From Brasilonema angustatum HA4187-MV1 (GTDB taxonomy: Bacteria; Cyanobacteriota; Cyanobacteriia; Cyanobacteriales; Nostocaceae): a stretch of 64,000 bases of DNA. The DNA is taken from contig JAHHGV010000021.1 in NCBI GenBank assembly GCA_019359695.1, forward strand, positions 78,663 through 142,662, read 5' to 3'. Shown piece after piece: positions 45,074-55,116 of the stretch. How positions within the stretch are numbered: the first letter of the stretch is position 1; each line of letters begins with the position of its first letter. The notes beneath the pieces were generated by a model that had not been told where the DNA came from, searched no databases, and saw only the letters and a program-made list of their open reading frames with translations. The position numbers and the translations under genes were made by a program.

Positions 45074-45956
45074 TGATTTTCCACAACCACATTTTCATTC
45101 AACGACAGGAGCAGAACCAGATACTCAAAAGCGTGTCAAACCAAGAAATATTGCGCCAGTCATTTTGATTGCGATCGCAGTGTTGTATTTAGCTTTGGTG
45201 ATATATATTCCTGCCCTCAATGTCTTCGTCCAAGCTTTTAAAGGTGGGATTGGTGCATTCTTTTCTAACCTCAGCGCACCCAATTTTCTTCATGCAGCTT
45301 GGTTGACACTAGTTTTGGCTGTGATCACAGTACCTATAAATACAGTATTTGGTTTGTGCGCAGCTTGGGCGATCGCCCGCCGCCAGTTCCCAGGTCGTGC
45401 TCTTCTTTTAAGCATTATTGACCTGCCATTTTCCATCTCACCTGTGGTTGCAGGGTTGATGGTTGTGCTACTCTATGGGCGTAATGGCTGGTTCGGTTCG
45501 CTCTTAGGAGCACTGGATTTCAAAGTCATATTCGCTTTTCCGGGCATGGTGCTGGCGACAGCTTTCGTGAGTATGCCCTTTGTCGCGCGTGAAGTTATTC
45601 CCGTTCTAGAGGAGTTAGGTAGTGACCAAGAAGAAGCAGCCAGAACACTAGGTGCAAAAGATTGGCAGATATTTTGGCGCATCACCTTGCCAAATATCCG
45701 TTGGGGTTTACTTTACGGCTTACTGTTAACCAACGCCAGAGCAATGGGTGAATTTGGTGCTGTTTCGGTAGTCTCTGGAAACATTGCAGGCAAAACTCAG
45801 AGCTTACCTTTATTTATAGAGGATTCCTACAAACAGTATCAAACTGAAGCAGCGTTCTCTGCTGCTGTCTTGTTAGGGCTGCTTGCAGTCGTGACTTTGG
45901 TGGTGAAGGAGATTGTGGAACGGAATACAGGTAAGAAAACAAATGTGAAACATTAA
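45060..45956 (+). CDS. cysW: sulfate ABC transporter permease CysW
   Basis: 298 residues, second permease subunit, about six membrane segments. [20 protein letters not shown] and the EAA loop [25 protein letters not shown] are typical of CysW. It starts inside the cysT gene. The NIL-domain gene follows after 5 bases, so the operon goes on. Confidence 0.95.
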   Translation: MTQSDDFPQPHFHSTTGAEPDTQKRVKPRNIAPVILIAIAVLYLALVIYIPALNVFVQAFKGGIGAFFSNLSAPNFLHAAWLTLVLAVITVPINTVFGLCAAWAIARRQFPGRALLLSIIDLPFSISPVVAGLMVVLLYGRNGWFGSLLGALDFKVIFAFPGMVLATAFVSMPFVAREVIPVLEELGSDQEEAARTLGAKDWQIFWRITLPNIRWGLLYGLLLTNARAMGEFGAVSVVSGNIAGKTQSLPLFIEDSYKQYQTEAAFSAAVLLGLLAVVTLVVKEIVERNTGKKTNVKH

Positions 45957-45961
45957 AGCAG

Positions 45962-46255
45962 ATGTCTAGTAAGGCGGTAAATTCAGCTATGGTTGCAGAC
46001 AATCAACTCACCCACAAACGAATTCGGATCAGAATTCCAAAAGACTATCACCAAGAACCTGTCATTTCTCGCTTGGTCTCAGACTATGGTCTCATTGTGA
46101 ATATCACCGCTGCTATGTTGGGTTCCAATGGTATTGGAGATGGTTGGTTTGACCTAGATTTACAAGGAACTTCTGCACAAATTGATAGTGCCTTGACTTA
46201 CATCAATGACTTGAATCTAGAAATTTGGCATGACATCGATACGGGGAGTTGGTAA
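45962..46255 (+). CDS. NIL-domain protein, copy 1
   Basis: 97 residues, 5 bases after cysW. The fold is a single NIL domain (the ferredoxin-like domain known from MetN ATPases): KRIRIRIPKDYHQEPVISRLVSDYGLIVNITAAMLG, then GDGWFDLDLQGTSAQIDSALTYINDLNLEIW, shown here in two parts. In MetN the domain binds methionine and shuts down transport. A stand-alone copy in a sulfate operon could be a sensor of sulfur amino acids that acts on CysA; inference only. Confidence 0.85.
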   Translation: MSSKAVNSAMVADNQLTHKRIRIRIPKDYHQEPVISRLVSDYGLIVNITAAMLGSNGIGDGWFDLDLQGTSAQIDSALTYINDLNLEIWHDIDTGSW

Positions 46256-46334
46256 TGACTCATTCGTAATTTGTAATGACTAAGTTAATAGACCTCATTA
46301 AGTCTCTTACAAAAGTCAACTTTTTCTGAAACCA

Positions 46335-46379
46335 CAGAGCAATACAGATACACATAGATAATTTCTCTGTATTGCTCTG
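46335..46379. repeat. hairpin with 14-base arms between the NIL genes
   Basis: CAGAGCAATACAGA (46335-46348) is the exact inverse of TCTGTATTGCTCTG (46366-46379), within an outer ACCACAGAGC / GCAGAGCTATGGTT arrangement. It may be an intergenic repeat or an RNA hairpin that tunes the downstream gene. Confidence 0.75.
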
Positions 46380-46482
46380 CGTACATCTGGGCAGAGCTAT
46401 GGTTTCAAATATCCTTAAATCAGATTTTTGTAATAAATCTCATGATGAACTAAAAGTTATTAATTACGAATTATGAATAACT

Positions 46483-46773
46483 ATGATTGGATCAACCTTT
46501 CAAAGCAGTAAGATCACAAAAATTCGCTTACGCCTGCATATTCCCGGACATTACCAACAAGAACCTGTGATTTCTCGGCTGATTGCTATTCATGGTTTAA
46601 TCGTTAATATTACGGGCGCAATGCTAGAAAAACAAACCAATGGAGAAGGACGCTTTGACCTGGAACTTCGTGGGACAATACCACAAATTAGACATGGTTT
46701 AGCTTACCTGGAATCTTTAAATATAAAAATTGTAGGTAAGCCAAACACTGAAGAAGATGGCTGGTCTTGCTGA
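46483..46773 (+). CDS. NIL-domain protein, copy 2
   Basis: 96 residues, related to copy 1 along its whole length (RLRLHIPGHYQQEPVISRLIAIHGLIVNITGAML, then GEGRFDLELRGTIPQIRHGLAYLESLNIKI). The C-terminus ends DGWSC. The shared core suggests a tandem gene duplication, with 227 bases between the copies. It converges on the CysR-like gene. Same possible sensor role as copy 1. Confidence 0.85.
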   Translation: MIGSTFQSSKITKIRLRLHIPGHYQQEPVISRLIAIHGLIVNITGAMLEKQTNGEGRFDLELRGTIPQIRHGLAYLESLNIKIVGKPNTEEDGWSC

Positions 46774-46784
46774 CGCGTGCGCAG

Positions 46785-47378
46785 CTATATTTCATAGTGC
46801 CAAAGTTCTTCTTCTTTCAAGACAATCCGATGCAGGGGAAGACGATGAATCAACCCCTGTTCCTCTAATTGAGTGAGGACGCGAGTGATTGTCACGCGAG
46901 TTGAATTAAGCATATCAGCAATATCTTGATGAGTTAGGCGCAAGTCAATGAGATGTCCACTTTTTACTTCTCGACCAAATTTTTTTGCTAACCAACCTAA
47001 GAGTTTAATAAGCATGACTTCCACTGTTTTATGGCTACGAATAACCATCAATTCTTCTGCCTGTTGAATGTGAGCAAGCATAACATCCGTGAATGGAAAC
47101 CACCCTTCTAAAGGTATTATTGTTACCTCTACTTTTGTCAGACACTCAATCTGATATGGTTCAATTTTAGAAAACGCTTGACCAACAATATCTCTAGGTC
47201 CCCAAATACCCAAAGTCACAAGCGTACCATCTTCATGCCAAGTGACAATTCGCACAACTCCTGTTTCAATTTTCAACAAACTATTGTGCTTCAGGGGTAA
47301 GAATGAACGGGCCTTAAAGCTAAGTTTGATGTTTTGTTCAGGAGGATTTTGAAAACGTGATGAAATAGACACTGTCAT
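46785..47378 (-). CDS. cysR: Crp/Fnr family regulator, CysR-like
   Basis: 197 residues: N-terminal effector-type beta-roll (LLKIETGVVRIVTWHEDGTLVTLGIWG, DIVGQAFS) and C-terminal winged helix with LTHQDIADMLNSTRVTITRVLTQLEEQG. It is divergent from cysA across 68 bases and sits in the sulfate locus, as cysR does in Synechococcus, where it controls sulfur-starvation genes. No cyclic-nucleotide motif is evident. NtcA and other Crp members are excluded by context, but the symbol remains tentative. Confidence 0.72.
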   Translation of the reverse strand: MTVSISSRFQNPPEQNIKLSFKARSFLPLKHNSLLKIETGVVRIVTWHEDGTLVTLGIWGPRDIVGQAFSKIEPYQIECLTKVEVTIIPLEGWFPFTDVMLAHIQQAEELMVIRSHKTVEVMLIKLLGWLAKKFGREVKSGHLIDLRLTHQDIADMLNSTRVTITRVLTQLEEQGLIHRLPLHRIVLKEEELWHYEI

Positions 47379-47446
47379 CTTAATCTCGTTTATTCGATAG
47401 ACAAGCCGTACTTTTTTACAATATCAGTTTATTGAAGGATCTTACT

Positions 47447-48472
47447 ATGGGCATTGTTGTTGAGAATGTAACTAGGCAGTTTGGCTCTTTCCTTGCTGTT
47501 GATAACGTCAGTTTAGAAATTCCAACAGGTTCTCTTGTAGCGCTGTTAGGACCATCAGGATCTGGAAAATCAACGCTTTTGCGGATGATTGCGGGGTTAG
47601 AAGTTCCTAATTCTGGTCAGATCTGGCTAATTGGTGAAGATGCAACATACAAATCGGTGCAAGAACGTCAAATAGGCTTCGTGTTTCAGCATTATGCTCT
47701 GTTTAAGCACTTGACGGTGCGGCAGAATATTGCTTTTCCGTTGGAAATCCGCAAGTTTGCCAAAAATAGAATTGGGCCGCGAGTTGAAGAACTTCTGGAG
47801 TTAGTTAGGTTGCAGGGATTTGGCGATCGCTATCCCTCCCAACTCTCTGGAGGTCAACGTCAACGGGTGGCGCTAGCAAGAGCATTGGCGGTTCAGCCGA
47901 GAATATTGCTGTTGGATGAACCTTTTGGAGCGTTAGATGCTAAAGTCCGTAAGGAATTAAGGGCGAGCTTACGAAAACTGCATGAAGATGTTCATGTAAC
48001 AACTGTACTTGTCACCCACGACCAAGAAGAAGCAATGGAAGTTGCAGACCAAATTGTGGTGATGAATCAAGGTCGGGTAGAGCAAGTTGGTACCTCTGGT
48101 GAGATTTATGATCACCCTGCAACACCTTTTGTCATGAGCTTTATTGGTCCAGTGAATGTTCTTCCACCTACTTCTGGTGTTTTACCAGATAGGGATTTGA
48201 ATTCTCGAACAAACGAGCAAATCTTTTTGCGTCCTCATGACGTTTTGATTCAAACTAATCCTAGTGAGGATGCAACACCCGCCAAGGTATTGCGCATTCT
48301 TAACTTAGGATGGGAAATTCGGGTTGAGTTGGTTCTCAAGTCTGGAGAAACAGTAAACGCTTTCCTCAGTCGTGACCAGTTTAATAAGCTCAACCTTAAG
48401 GAAGAGCAGCGTGTCTATGTTACGTCGAAGCAGGCAAAAGTTTTTCCTGCTCCTGCTTATGGGGTGAGATGA
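47447..48472 (+). CDS. cysA: sulfate/thiosulfate ABC transporter ATP-binding protein CysA
   Basis: 341 residues from [13 protein letters not shown]; a TTG at 47432 would add five. ABC ATPase with Walker [11 protein letters not shown]-loop [12 protein letters not shown], signature [15 protein letters not shown], Walker [13 protein letters not shown] and H-loop [13 protein letters not shown]; then a C-terminal TOBE-like regulatory domain (about 240-341, [14 protein letters not shown]). It energises CysT/CysW import, though the gene is separated from them by NIL and CysR genes. Confidence 0.93.
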   Translation: MGIVVENVTRQFGSFLAVDNVSLEIPTGSLVALLGPSGSGKSTLLRMIAGLEVPNSGQIWLIGEDATYKSVQERQIGFVFQHYALFKHLTVRQNIAFPLEIRKFAKNRIGPRVEELLELVRLQGFGDRYPSQLSGGQRQRVALARALAVQPRILLLDEPFGALDAKVRKELRASLRKLHEDVHVTTVLVTHDQEEAMEVADQIVVMNQGRVEQVGTSGEIYDHPATPFVMSFIGPVNVLPPTSGVLPDRDLNSRTNEQIFLRPHDVLIQTNPSEDATPAKVLRILNLGWEIRVELVLKSGETVNAFLSRDQFNKLNLKEEQRVYVTSKQAKVFPAPAYGVR

Positions 48473-49585
48473 GAAGTTGAAATGTAGCGCTTTTGACCAA
48501 AACTAAGGGTGTAGGGGAGTGGGGGTGTAAGGGTGTAAGGGGTCAGTACTAGCTCACGCCACATGCCTCAACGCGCTTAACCCGCGCACGGTGAGACAGC
48601 GCTGCAGGAGGGTCTCCCTCCGTAGGCGACTGCGTTAGCGCAGCGGAACCGGAGGTTCTCCCCGATAGCCTTAAGGCGTGGCGTTAGCCATAGGGCAGTG
48701 GCTCCCCTACACCCTTATACCCTTACACCCCTTCTTCTTGACTGTATTGCAACGTAGAATTCATCCCAGTAAGTCGCTGACGCCAATTATTGGTCTTTAA
48801 TTCTTTCTCTCTGCTCAGAGCTGCTCTCTATTTGTATCAACTTTAAAGTGAAACGGTATTAGTAAAAGTTATAACCAAAATGCCCAAAGGTCTTTGGGAG
48901 ATAAACGGAATCATAATCTAGGCAAAGAGGCATTGATCATCATCACCACAATAGGTAAAGATTTTTTACAATATCCTCAGATTCCAGTTGGTTCCAATTA
49001 ATCCAGCAAGAAACTTGATTATCCGCCAAAACCCGCACTCGTCGCTGTTCCTAAATCCCAGGTGTCTTGACAAAGTATTCAGTAAAAGCTACTATACTTT
49101 GCTGCAAGCTTTTATTTTGCTTTCAAGAAAAATGATTTTTTATACACGTAAATCTGCAATTTCTAGCATTTCTAAATAAATCTTTATAAAAAAAATAACG
49201 CAAAGAATCGACTTTACACGACAATGATTCTATGCTCAGACAATGAGTACAAACTCTAAACCTAACTTCACCGTATTACTTTTTCTAATACACCTACCAC
49301 ACAGCCATCCGTTCAGTTGCTGGTAAGCGTGCTCCCAGCAATTTATAGAGTTTGATTGTTAGTCACTAAATCACTTTCTCTATTATAGTCAACCAACTTA
49401 CGGCATGAAATCCCCAGAGTCTCTCAAGTGCTAAAGATTCTCATTTGGTAGAGCATGATAGCAAGGAGCACGGGTATGATAACCTGAATCAATTTCTCTA
49501 CAAGGGAATGCTAGATGCCGAATCCTCGGGATGGCTCCAATAACCTCTCAGTCGATGCTCAATTAGTTTTACTTGACAAAACCCC
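48473..49585. other. long intergenic region with mosaic repeat, copy F
   Basis: About 1.1 kb with no credible gene. 48505-48735 holds GTGTAGGG units and a mosaic repeat (GCGGAACCGGAGGTTCTCCC and AAGGCGTGGCGTTAGCCATA, also at 39.5 and 41.5 kb). 48741-49585 is ordinary AT-rich sequence. A 63-codon frame at 48988 lacks support. Confidence 0.6.
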
Positions 49586-50191
49586 ATGATGTATTCCACA
49601 AGTCGTTCTCATAATTCTGCCCAGTCTCATAATTCTTCCTCTACTGGACAACTGCCACAACGATTATTTACACGTCGCGAAATCCTTCCAGCGCGTAATG
49701 ACGTACTGTGGCGGATTGAGCGCGGAGCAGTTCGGACTTTAACCTGGAGTGAAGATGGAACGTTTATCACTTTGGGTTATTGGGGAACTGGGGATTTGAT
49801 TGGCTATCCTTTGTCTAGAGTCAAGCCTTACCAAATTGAATGCTTAACTAGCGTAGAAGTGACCGCACTACCACCTCACTTGTGGAGTCAGGATGTAAAC
49901 GCCTTATTATCTCACATTCAACAAGCAGAAGAGTTACTTAGCATTGTACATCGTAAGCCCATTTGCTTGCGTTTATGGCAATTCCTTAGTTGGCTTAGTG
50001 CAAAGTTTGGCCGCGATGTGGAGCAAGGAAAACTCATCGATCTGAATGTCACTCATCAGGAGATGGCAGAAGTGTTAAATACAACACGGGTAACTGTGAC
50101 TCGTCTGCTTCAGCAGTTTGAGGAAGAGGGAACCTTGATACGTCACAAACGTCGTGTCATTCTATGTTCATCAAATAAGGAATCCAAATAG
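49586..50191 (+). CDS. Crp/Fnr family regulator, second CysR-like copy
   Basis: 201 residues; a second ATG one codon on is possible. Ser/His/Asn-rich head (1-25), then ERGAVRTLTWSEDGTFITLGYWG and DLIGYPLSRVKPYQIECLTSVEV, close to the CysR-like protein at 46.8 kb (GVVRIVTWHEDGTLVTLGIWG, PYQIECLTKVEV), and a winged helix with VTHQEMAEVLNTTRVTVTRLLQQFEEEG. The likeness suggests paralogs that may recognise similar sites. It is directed towards the SLH porin gene 155 bases downstream. Confidence 0.85.
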   Translation: MMYSTSRSHNSAQSHNSSSTGQLPQRLFTRREILPARNDVLWRIERGAVRTLTWSEDGTFITLGYWGTGDLIGYPLSRVKPYQIECLTSVEVTALPPHLWSQDVNALLSHIQQAEELLSIVHRKPICLRLWQFLSWLSAKFGRDVEQGKLIDLNVTHQEMAEVLNTTRVTVTRLLQQFEEEGTLIRHKRRVILCSSNKESK

Positions 50192-50345
50192 TCTGTAGTA
50201 AAAAAGTGGTGATTAATTGTGTGTTAGTCACCATTAACATCTGGTACAATTCTGACAGAAAGTCATTAGTAAATTCCCAAAAAAAATATCCGCATTAGGG
50301 AATCGTACCATAATTCAGTCGGTAGGTGTGAGTGAGACATAAACC

Positions 50346-52052
50346 ATGAAGAAACTATCTAAAAAAATTCTAAGGTTAAGCCCAGTTGTTATAGCGGCAA
50401 CATTTTTCGCAGCAAATAGCGCTATGGCTGGAGAAGTCAACGAACAGGTGACTCCCGTCTCTCAGCTGACATCACAACAATCAGATAACATTGGTCAAGT
50501 AACATCTGTATCCCAATTTTCCGACGTACAGCCAACAGATTGGGCATTCCAAGCATTGCAGTCTCTGGTAGAGCGCTACGGCTGTATTGCGGGTTATCCC
50601 AATGGTACTTATCGCGGTAACCGCGCTTTGACCCGTTATGAGTTTGCCGCAGGTTTGAACGCGTGCTTGGATCGGGTGAATGAACTGATTGCAACAGCAA
50701 CTGCTGACTTAGTCAGGAAAGAAGACCTAGCTACTTTGCAGCGTTTGCAAGAAGAGTTTTCTGCTGAATTGGCTACCCTGCGCGGTCGTGTCGATACCTT
50801 AGAAGCTCGCACTGCTGAGTTGGAAGCAAATCAATTCTCTACCACAACAAAACTGGTTGGTGAAGCGATTTTCAACTTATCTGACGCTTTTGGTAGTGCT
50901 AAGGTGGCTGTTCCTTCTGGAGGTAACACAGCAACGGCTCCCGAGTTGCGAGAAAACGTCATTTTTTCCGACCGAGTTCGTTTGAACTTGCTCACCAGCT
51001 TCTTTGGTTCAGACCAGTTGCAAACACGTTTGCAAGCTCGCAACACTCCTATATATGACGCTGGAAGCACAGCTACAAATAACACCAGACCCAACCTAAC
51101 GGGTACGAACATGACCCGTTTAAGCTTTGACGGAGATAGGGGGTCTGGCTCTGGTCGAGGTACTACTATAGGTTCCAACGACATTGAACTCGACAAACTC
51201 AACTATGCTTTCAACCTAGGCAGCGCTGCTCGTATCAAAATTGATGCATTTGGTGCTGAGTTATACGAAAACGTCAACACCTTTAACCCAGACCTCGCGA
51301 GCTCTGGTAGAGGCGCTATTTCCCGCTACGGTCGTTTCAGCCCCATTTACCGCCAAGGTAATGGTGGTTCAGGTGCAACACTTACCTTGAATCCCAAAGG
51401 ACCTATCACTGTATCTGCAGCTTATGTAGCAGGTGGACCTGGTATCACTGCAAATGACCCTAGGGATGGGTTTGGTCTTTTCGATGGTAGCTATGCGGCT
51501 TTGGGTCAGGTATCCTTCCAGCCGACTCAAGCACTCAACATCGGTTTGACGTACGCTCGCACCTATCAGAATAAGACAAATATCAGCCTTTTTGATGCTA
51601 CTGGTAGTAGCTATGCTAATAACCCCTTTAACGGCGGAGCCTTAAGTGCTGACAACTATGGCGCAGAAGCATCGTTCAGACTAGGTCCAAAGATCACGCT
51701 TGGTGGTTGGTATGGTTACACTGAAGCAGAAGCTAAGGGCGGTATTGCAAATGGTGCCAATGCATACGCTGAGTACTGGGGTGCTACCGCCTCTTTCAAA
51801 GACTTTGGCAGACCAGGTAGCGTGCTTGCTTTTGTCTTTGGTCAGCCACCTAAACTGACTGGTAACGAATTCACAGCAGCCGGTAATCGTCGTGACAGAG
51901 ACACATCATATCACTTAGAGGCACTGTACAGACTGCAACTGAGTGACAACATTGCTGTCACCCCTGGTGTGTTGGTGATCTTCAACCCAGAACATAACAA
52001 CAACAACGACACCGAATATGTAGGTACACTGCGTACCACCTTTACTTTCTAA
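50346..52052 (+). CDS. SLH-domain outer membrane porin (iron uptake porin type)
   Basis: 568 residues. Signal peptide cleaved near SAMAGE, an SLH domain (about 58-110, SVSQFSDVQPTDWAFQALQSLVERYGCIAGYPNGTYRG read in parts) that anchors to peptidoglycan, a coiled coil (about 115-160), then a long beta-barrel ending in the aromatic TFTF terminus. This is the cyanobacterial OprB/SomA-like porin class, annotated in databases as iron uptake porin; transport of other small solutes is as likely. Followed by a strong terminator. Confidence 0.9.
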   Translation: MKKLSKKILRLSPVVIAATFFAANSAMAGEVNEQVTPVSQLTSQQSDNIGQVTSVSQFSDVQPTDWAFQALQSLVERYGCIAGYPNGTYRGNRALTRYEFAAGLNACLDRVNELIATATADLVRKEDLATLQRLQEEFSAELATLRGRVDTLEARTAELEANQFSTTTKLVGEAIFNLSDAFGSAKVAVPSGGNTATAPELRENVIFSDRVRLNLLTSFFGSDQLQTRLQARNTPIYDAGSTATNNTRPNLTGTNMTRLSFDGDRGSGSGRGTTIGSNDIELDKLNYAFNLGSAARIKIDAFGAELYENVNTFNPDLASSGRGAISRYGRFSPIYRQGNGGSGATLTLNPKGPITVSAAYVAGGPGITANDPRDGFGLFDGSYAALGQVSFQPTQALNIGLTYARTYQNKTNISLFDATGSSYANNPFNGGALSADNYGAEASFRLGPKITLGGWYGYTEAEAKGGIANGANAYAEYWGATASFKDFGRPGSVLAFVFGQPPKLTGNEFTAAGNRRDRDTSYHLEALYRLQLSDNIAVTPGVLVIFNPEHNNNNDTEYVGTLRTTFTF

Positions 52053-52097
52053 AGTTATTTTTATGGTAACTCTCATCCCTTTGGGTGGGGTTATGTG

Positions 52098-52127
52098 AAA
52101 AAAGCCTGCTTACGCAGGCTTTTTTTG
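52098..52127 (+). terminator. Rho-independent terminator of the porin gene
   Basis: AAAGCCTGCTTACGCAGGCTTT with a following run of T's, 45 bases after the stop. Confidence 0.9.
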
Positions 52128-52233
52128 TGTGACTCAACTGATGAGTGTTGCATTTCTTGCAAAAATCCGGTTTAGGGGTTTTTATAACCGTAGATGGACG
52201 TGGGCGAATAAACGCAGATAATTTACAGGAAGT

Positions 52234-52527
52234 TTATTGATCGTCGAAATTTGCTGGAGAATCAGTTTCGGAGGAATCATCGTCCGAAGGACGCTTGACT
52301 TTAGGGCGATCGCTACTCCAAGCCCACCATACGCAACCACAATGACACTGGTAAAACTCCTGCCATTTGCGACGATAGTTTTCCGTCATCACAGGCGAAC
52401 GACGATTTATCCAGACTTGTACAGCTTCTAAGCTACTAGAGTGACAGCTAGGACAGCAAAATTCATAAGCATGAATTCCTGTGTTTGTCCATTCAGGTGG
52501 AGTTGCAGCAAAAGCATCTATATTCAT
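52234..52527 (-). CDS. zinc-ribbon-like conserved protein
   Basis: 97 residues with cysteine pairs CCPSCHS (about 24-29) and CHCGCVWWAW (about 61-70), spaced as in a zinc ribbon, and a Ser/Asp-rich acidic tail. Family not named by me, though similar short proteins occur in Nostocales. It is divergent from the DUF3318 gene (100 bases between starts). Confidence 0.68.
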   Translation of the reverse strand: MNIDAFAATPPEWTNTGIHAYEFCCPSCHSSSLEAVQVWINRRSPVMTENYRRKWQEFYQCHCGCVWWAWSSDRPKVKRPSDDDSSETDSPANFDDQ

Positions 52528-52627
52528 TAGTTATAAGTCATTTGTCATTAATTGTATCAATTATGAATGACTACATGGAAAGTCCATAAACCAGGTATTC
52601 TAAGCATAAGCATATATTAAAAATTGT

Positions 52628-53251
52628 ATGAAAGCTGATATTAACATGGAAACAAACGTTGAAATTCGCCGTTTGCTAGATGTAATGCCTGCTTCTGGTC
52701 GAATGATGACAAAAATCGTTATCAAGCCCGAACAGGCAAAAGTTATTGACGCAACATTTCCATTACCTTGGAATCGGGAACGACCAATCTATATTAACTT
52801 TGATTTATGGCGTCGCCTGACAAAAGCGCAACGCGATTTGTTACTATTGCGGACTGTTAGTTGGTTAATAGGAGTCAAGTGGTTTAAACCTGACATTTAT
52901 CAGGGTATGGCGATCGCTGGTGTTTTGGGTACTTTTGTAGAATCAGCCCAAGCAGATCCAGTTGGTATAGTTGTCGCTGGTGGATTAACTACGCTGGCTA
53001 TGGTTCGCATTTGGCGAACGAACCGATCCCAGCAAACAGAGTTAGACGCTGATCAAGCCGCCATTCGTGTCGCACAACGACGGGGTTACTCAGAACCTGA
53101 AGCCGCACAACACCTGTTATCTGCTATTGAAGGAGTGGCAAAAATTGAAGGGCGTTCTGGATTAGAGTTTACTGAGTTGATTCGTAGCCAAAATTTACGA
53201 GCGATCGCTGGTTTGTCATCAGTCAGTGTTCCAGAAAGTTTTGAGCAGTAG
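52628..53251 (+). CDS. DUF3318 family protein
   Basis: 207 residues. Cyanobacterial DUF3318: RRLLDVMPASGRMMTKIVIKP and RPIYINFDLWRRLTKAQRDLLLLRTVSW, then a hydrophobic region (about 95-135) with one or two membrane segments, and QTELDADQAAIRVAQRRGYSE. The layout recalls M48-like membrane peptidases, but no HExxH is present. Function unknown. Confidence 0.82.
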   Translation: MKADINMETNVEIRRLLDVMPASGRMMTKIVIKPEQAKVIDATFPLPWNRERPIYINFDLWRRLTKAQRDLLLLRTVSWLIGVKWFKPDIYQGMAIAGVLGTFVESAQADPVGIVVAGGLTTLAMVRIWRTNRSQQTELDADQAAIRVAQRRGYSEPEAAQHLLSAIEGVAKIEGRSGLEFTELIRSQNLRAIAGLSSVSVPESFEQ

Positions 53252-53287
53252 TTTAGAAAATTAAATCATAGCTACTTCACTGATGAC

Positions 53288-55057
53288 TTAATCAGCACAA
53301 TGATACAGTTTGTATCCGTAACCGTCTACTGCGCTTAAAGATTTTGTGTTAGCAAGACAATTTTTGACTTCCTCCGGTTGAGGGGCATAAAAGTTTACTA
53401 ACCATAAGTCAAAAGGACGTGGTAGTGTCTTTAATGTATTTTGTAGAGCAGAGGTTGAAGTCTTGGGGTCTTTATTTTGATGAGCCAGGAAAAATAGGGG
53501 TGATGGGGATTTGGAATTTTGTATTTTATATTCCCTGGCTATTCCCATCATTTCCCCAATTTGTACGTGAGTTTTCTGAGTTGTGGTGATCAAGACAGGG
53601 ACATAAGATGTTTGTTCAATAAGTTGTACAAATAAGTCTGGACGGTAGTATTTTTGATAGCCCAAATTGCAGACAACAGTGATAGCACTCGCCAATCCCA
53701 TCGACAAAATGATGATCACAGCTTTTTTGCCATTTATTCCCCATCTCCCTTTTTCCAAAATGGGATGACGCCAACAAACTGCCAGACTTGCCCCAACTAA
53801 GACTATCACAGCAGGAAAGTAAACAAAGTTGTAACGAGCGCCTCGTGTCAGGTCAATACCAAAAAAGTAAGTAAAAATAAAAAATAAAACTATAGCCCCA
53901 ACAACTAAACCAGCAAACACCTGAACCATCAAACGGGTTTGTGGTTCTTTAAAATAAACTTTAATTCCACGCACCAAAATTGGTACAACCCAAATGAAAA
54001 AAATTAGCATCACTAGTCCAGAAACAATCACAACTGCTAACTGTGATGCTTCCACTGGTAGCAAAGAAATCATCGTAATCCATGCTGCCAACGCTTGAAA
54101 AATTGGGTTTATCCAAGCCATTCCAAGACGTGGACCTTGGATCCATTCAGTCAACTTACCTCCATAACTATTATGTAAAAACACTGGCAACCAAACTAAT
54201 CCAGAAACAAATGTACCTACCGCCACAGCGTAGATGCGGAACCAGGGAGAGTAAGAATTTGGAACCAGAGAGTGTGGTAGTATATATTCCGCTCCCTCTC
54301 TCCTTCGCTCCCTCCCTCCTTCGCTCCTCTTTCTAGTCCACTGTCGCCAAGCAAGAAAGAGTAAAACCAACGCTTCACAGCAGAGGGTGAGAGTGAAAAA
54401 GTAATGAGTCGCAATACCGATAGCATTAATTCCCACCCACAAGAGTGCTATTTTGAGGGGTATTTGAGTTTGATTTTGGATGTGGCGACTGGCAATGATT
54501 AAGCAAGCAAAAGAAGCAATCACCCATAAGATTGCTAAAGTATAATGACGGGCTTCCTGTGCTAAAAAAATGCCGTAGGGTGATATTGCCATCATTGCAG
54601 CCGCTAAATGACTGACAAGACGGGAACGAAATGCTAGCTGAGTTAAAGCATAAATAGCTGGAATAGATGCTGCACCAAAAAGAGCAGCGAGCGATCGCGC
54701 CCCCCACAACGATACCAAACCTTCATGTGTCGGAAATAGCCGTATCCACAAGTGAGTGAGGATAAAGTAAAGCGGCGGATGATTACTTTCAGTAGATAAG
54801 TGTTTCCATACATCTTGTATGCCAGATGTAGGTTGTGGTTGTAGTGGTTGTAAAAGAACATCAACAGATATCGGCTGATCTAACGGTACTGGCAAAAAGC
54901 TATTACCCAGGCTAAACACCAGAGTAGAAAACTCGTCAGTCCAAGGTGATTTAGCACTCAAGTTCGTTAAACGCAAGCCGACAGCAATTAGTAGCCAAAT
55001 CGCCAGCAGTAATAGATTTTTAAGTTTTGAGTTTTGAGTTTTGATAATGACATTCAT
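53288..55057 (-). CDS. GT-C glycosyltransferase family 39-like membrane protein
   Basis: 589 residues with about ten or eleven membrane segments. The acidic first loop SPWTDEFSTLVFS carries the likely catalytic Asp/Glu of the GT-C fold that uses polyprenyl-phosphate sugars, and the segment SNHPPLYFILTHLWIRLF is typical of the family. It probably transfers sugars from the lipid carrier in the periplasm. An insertion of Arg/Glu/Gly-rich sequence (RKRSEGGRERRREGAEY, coded near 54290-54340) is a translated tandem repeat and is not expected in the family. It lies 59 bases downstream of the glycosyltransferase 2/GtrA gene on the same strand. Confidence 0.82.
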   Translation of the reverse strand: MNVIIKTQNSKLKNLLLLAIWLLIAVGLRLTNLSAKSPWTDEFSTLVFSLGNSFLPVPLDQPISVDVLLQPLQPQPTSGIQDVWKHLSTESNHPPLYFILTHLWIRLFPTHEGLVSLWGARSLAALFGAASIPAIYALTQLAFRSRLVSHLAAAMMAISPYGIFLAQEARHYTLAILWVIASFACLIIASRHIQNQTQIPLKIALLWVGINAIGIATHYFFTLTLCCEALVLLFLAWRQWTRKRSEGGRERRREGAEYILPHSLVPNSYSPWFRIYAVAVGTFVSGLVWLPVFLHNSYGGKLTEWIQGPRLGMAWINPIFQALAAWITMISLLPVEASQLAVVIVSGLVMLIFFIWVVPILVRGIKVYFKEPQTRLMVQVFAGLVVGAIVLFFIFTYFFGIDLTRGARYNFVYFPAVIVLVGASLAVCWRHPILEKGRWGINGKKAVIIILSMGLASAITVVCNLGYQKYYRPDLFVQLIEQTSYVPVLITTTQKTHVQIGEMMGIAREYKIQNSKSPSPLFFLAHQNKDPKTSTSALQNTLKTLPRPFDLWLVNFYAPQPEEVKNCLANTKSLSAVDGYGYKLYHCAD

Positions 55058-55116
55058 AAATTATGATTTACCACTCATAACTTAATAACTCAAAACACAT
55101 GACTGTTTGTTCCCTT

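Noticed and set aside
48988..49179. 63-codon frame in the cysA-regulator spacer
   Set aside because: No ribosome-binding site, no domain; treated as chance.
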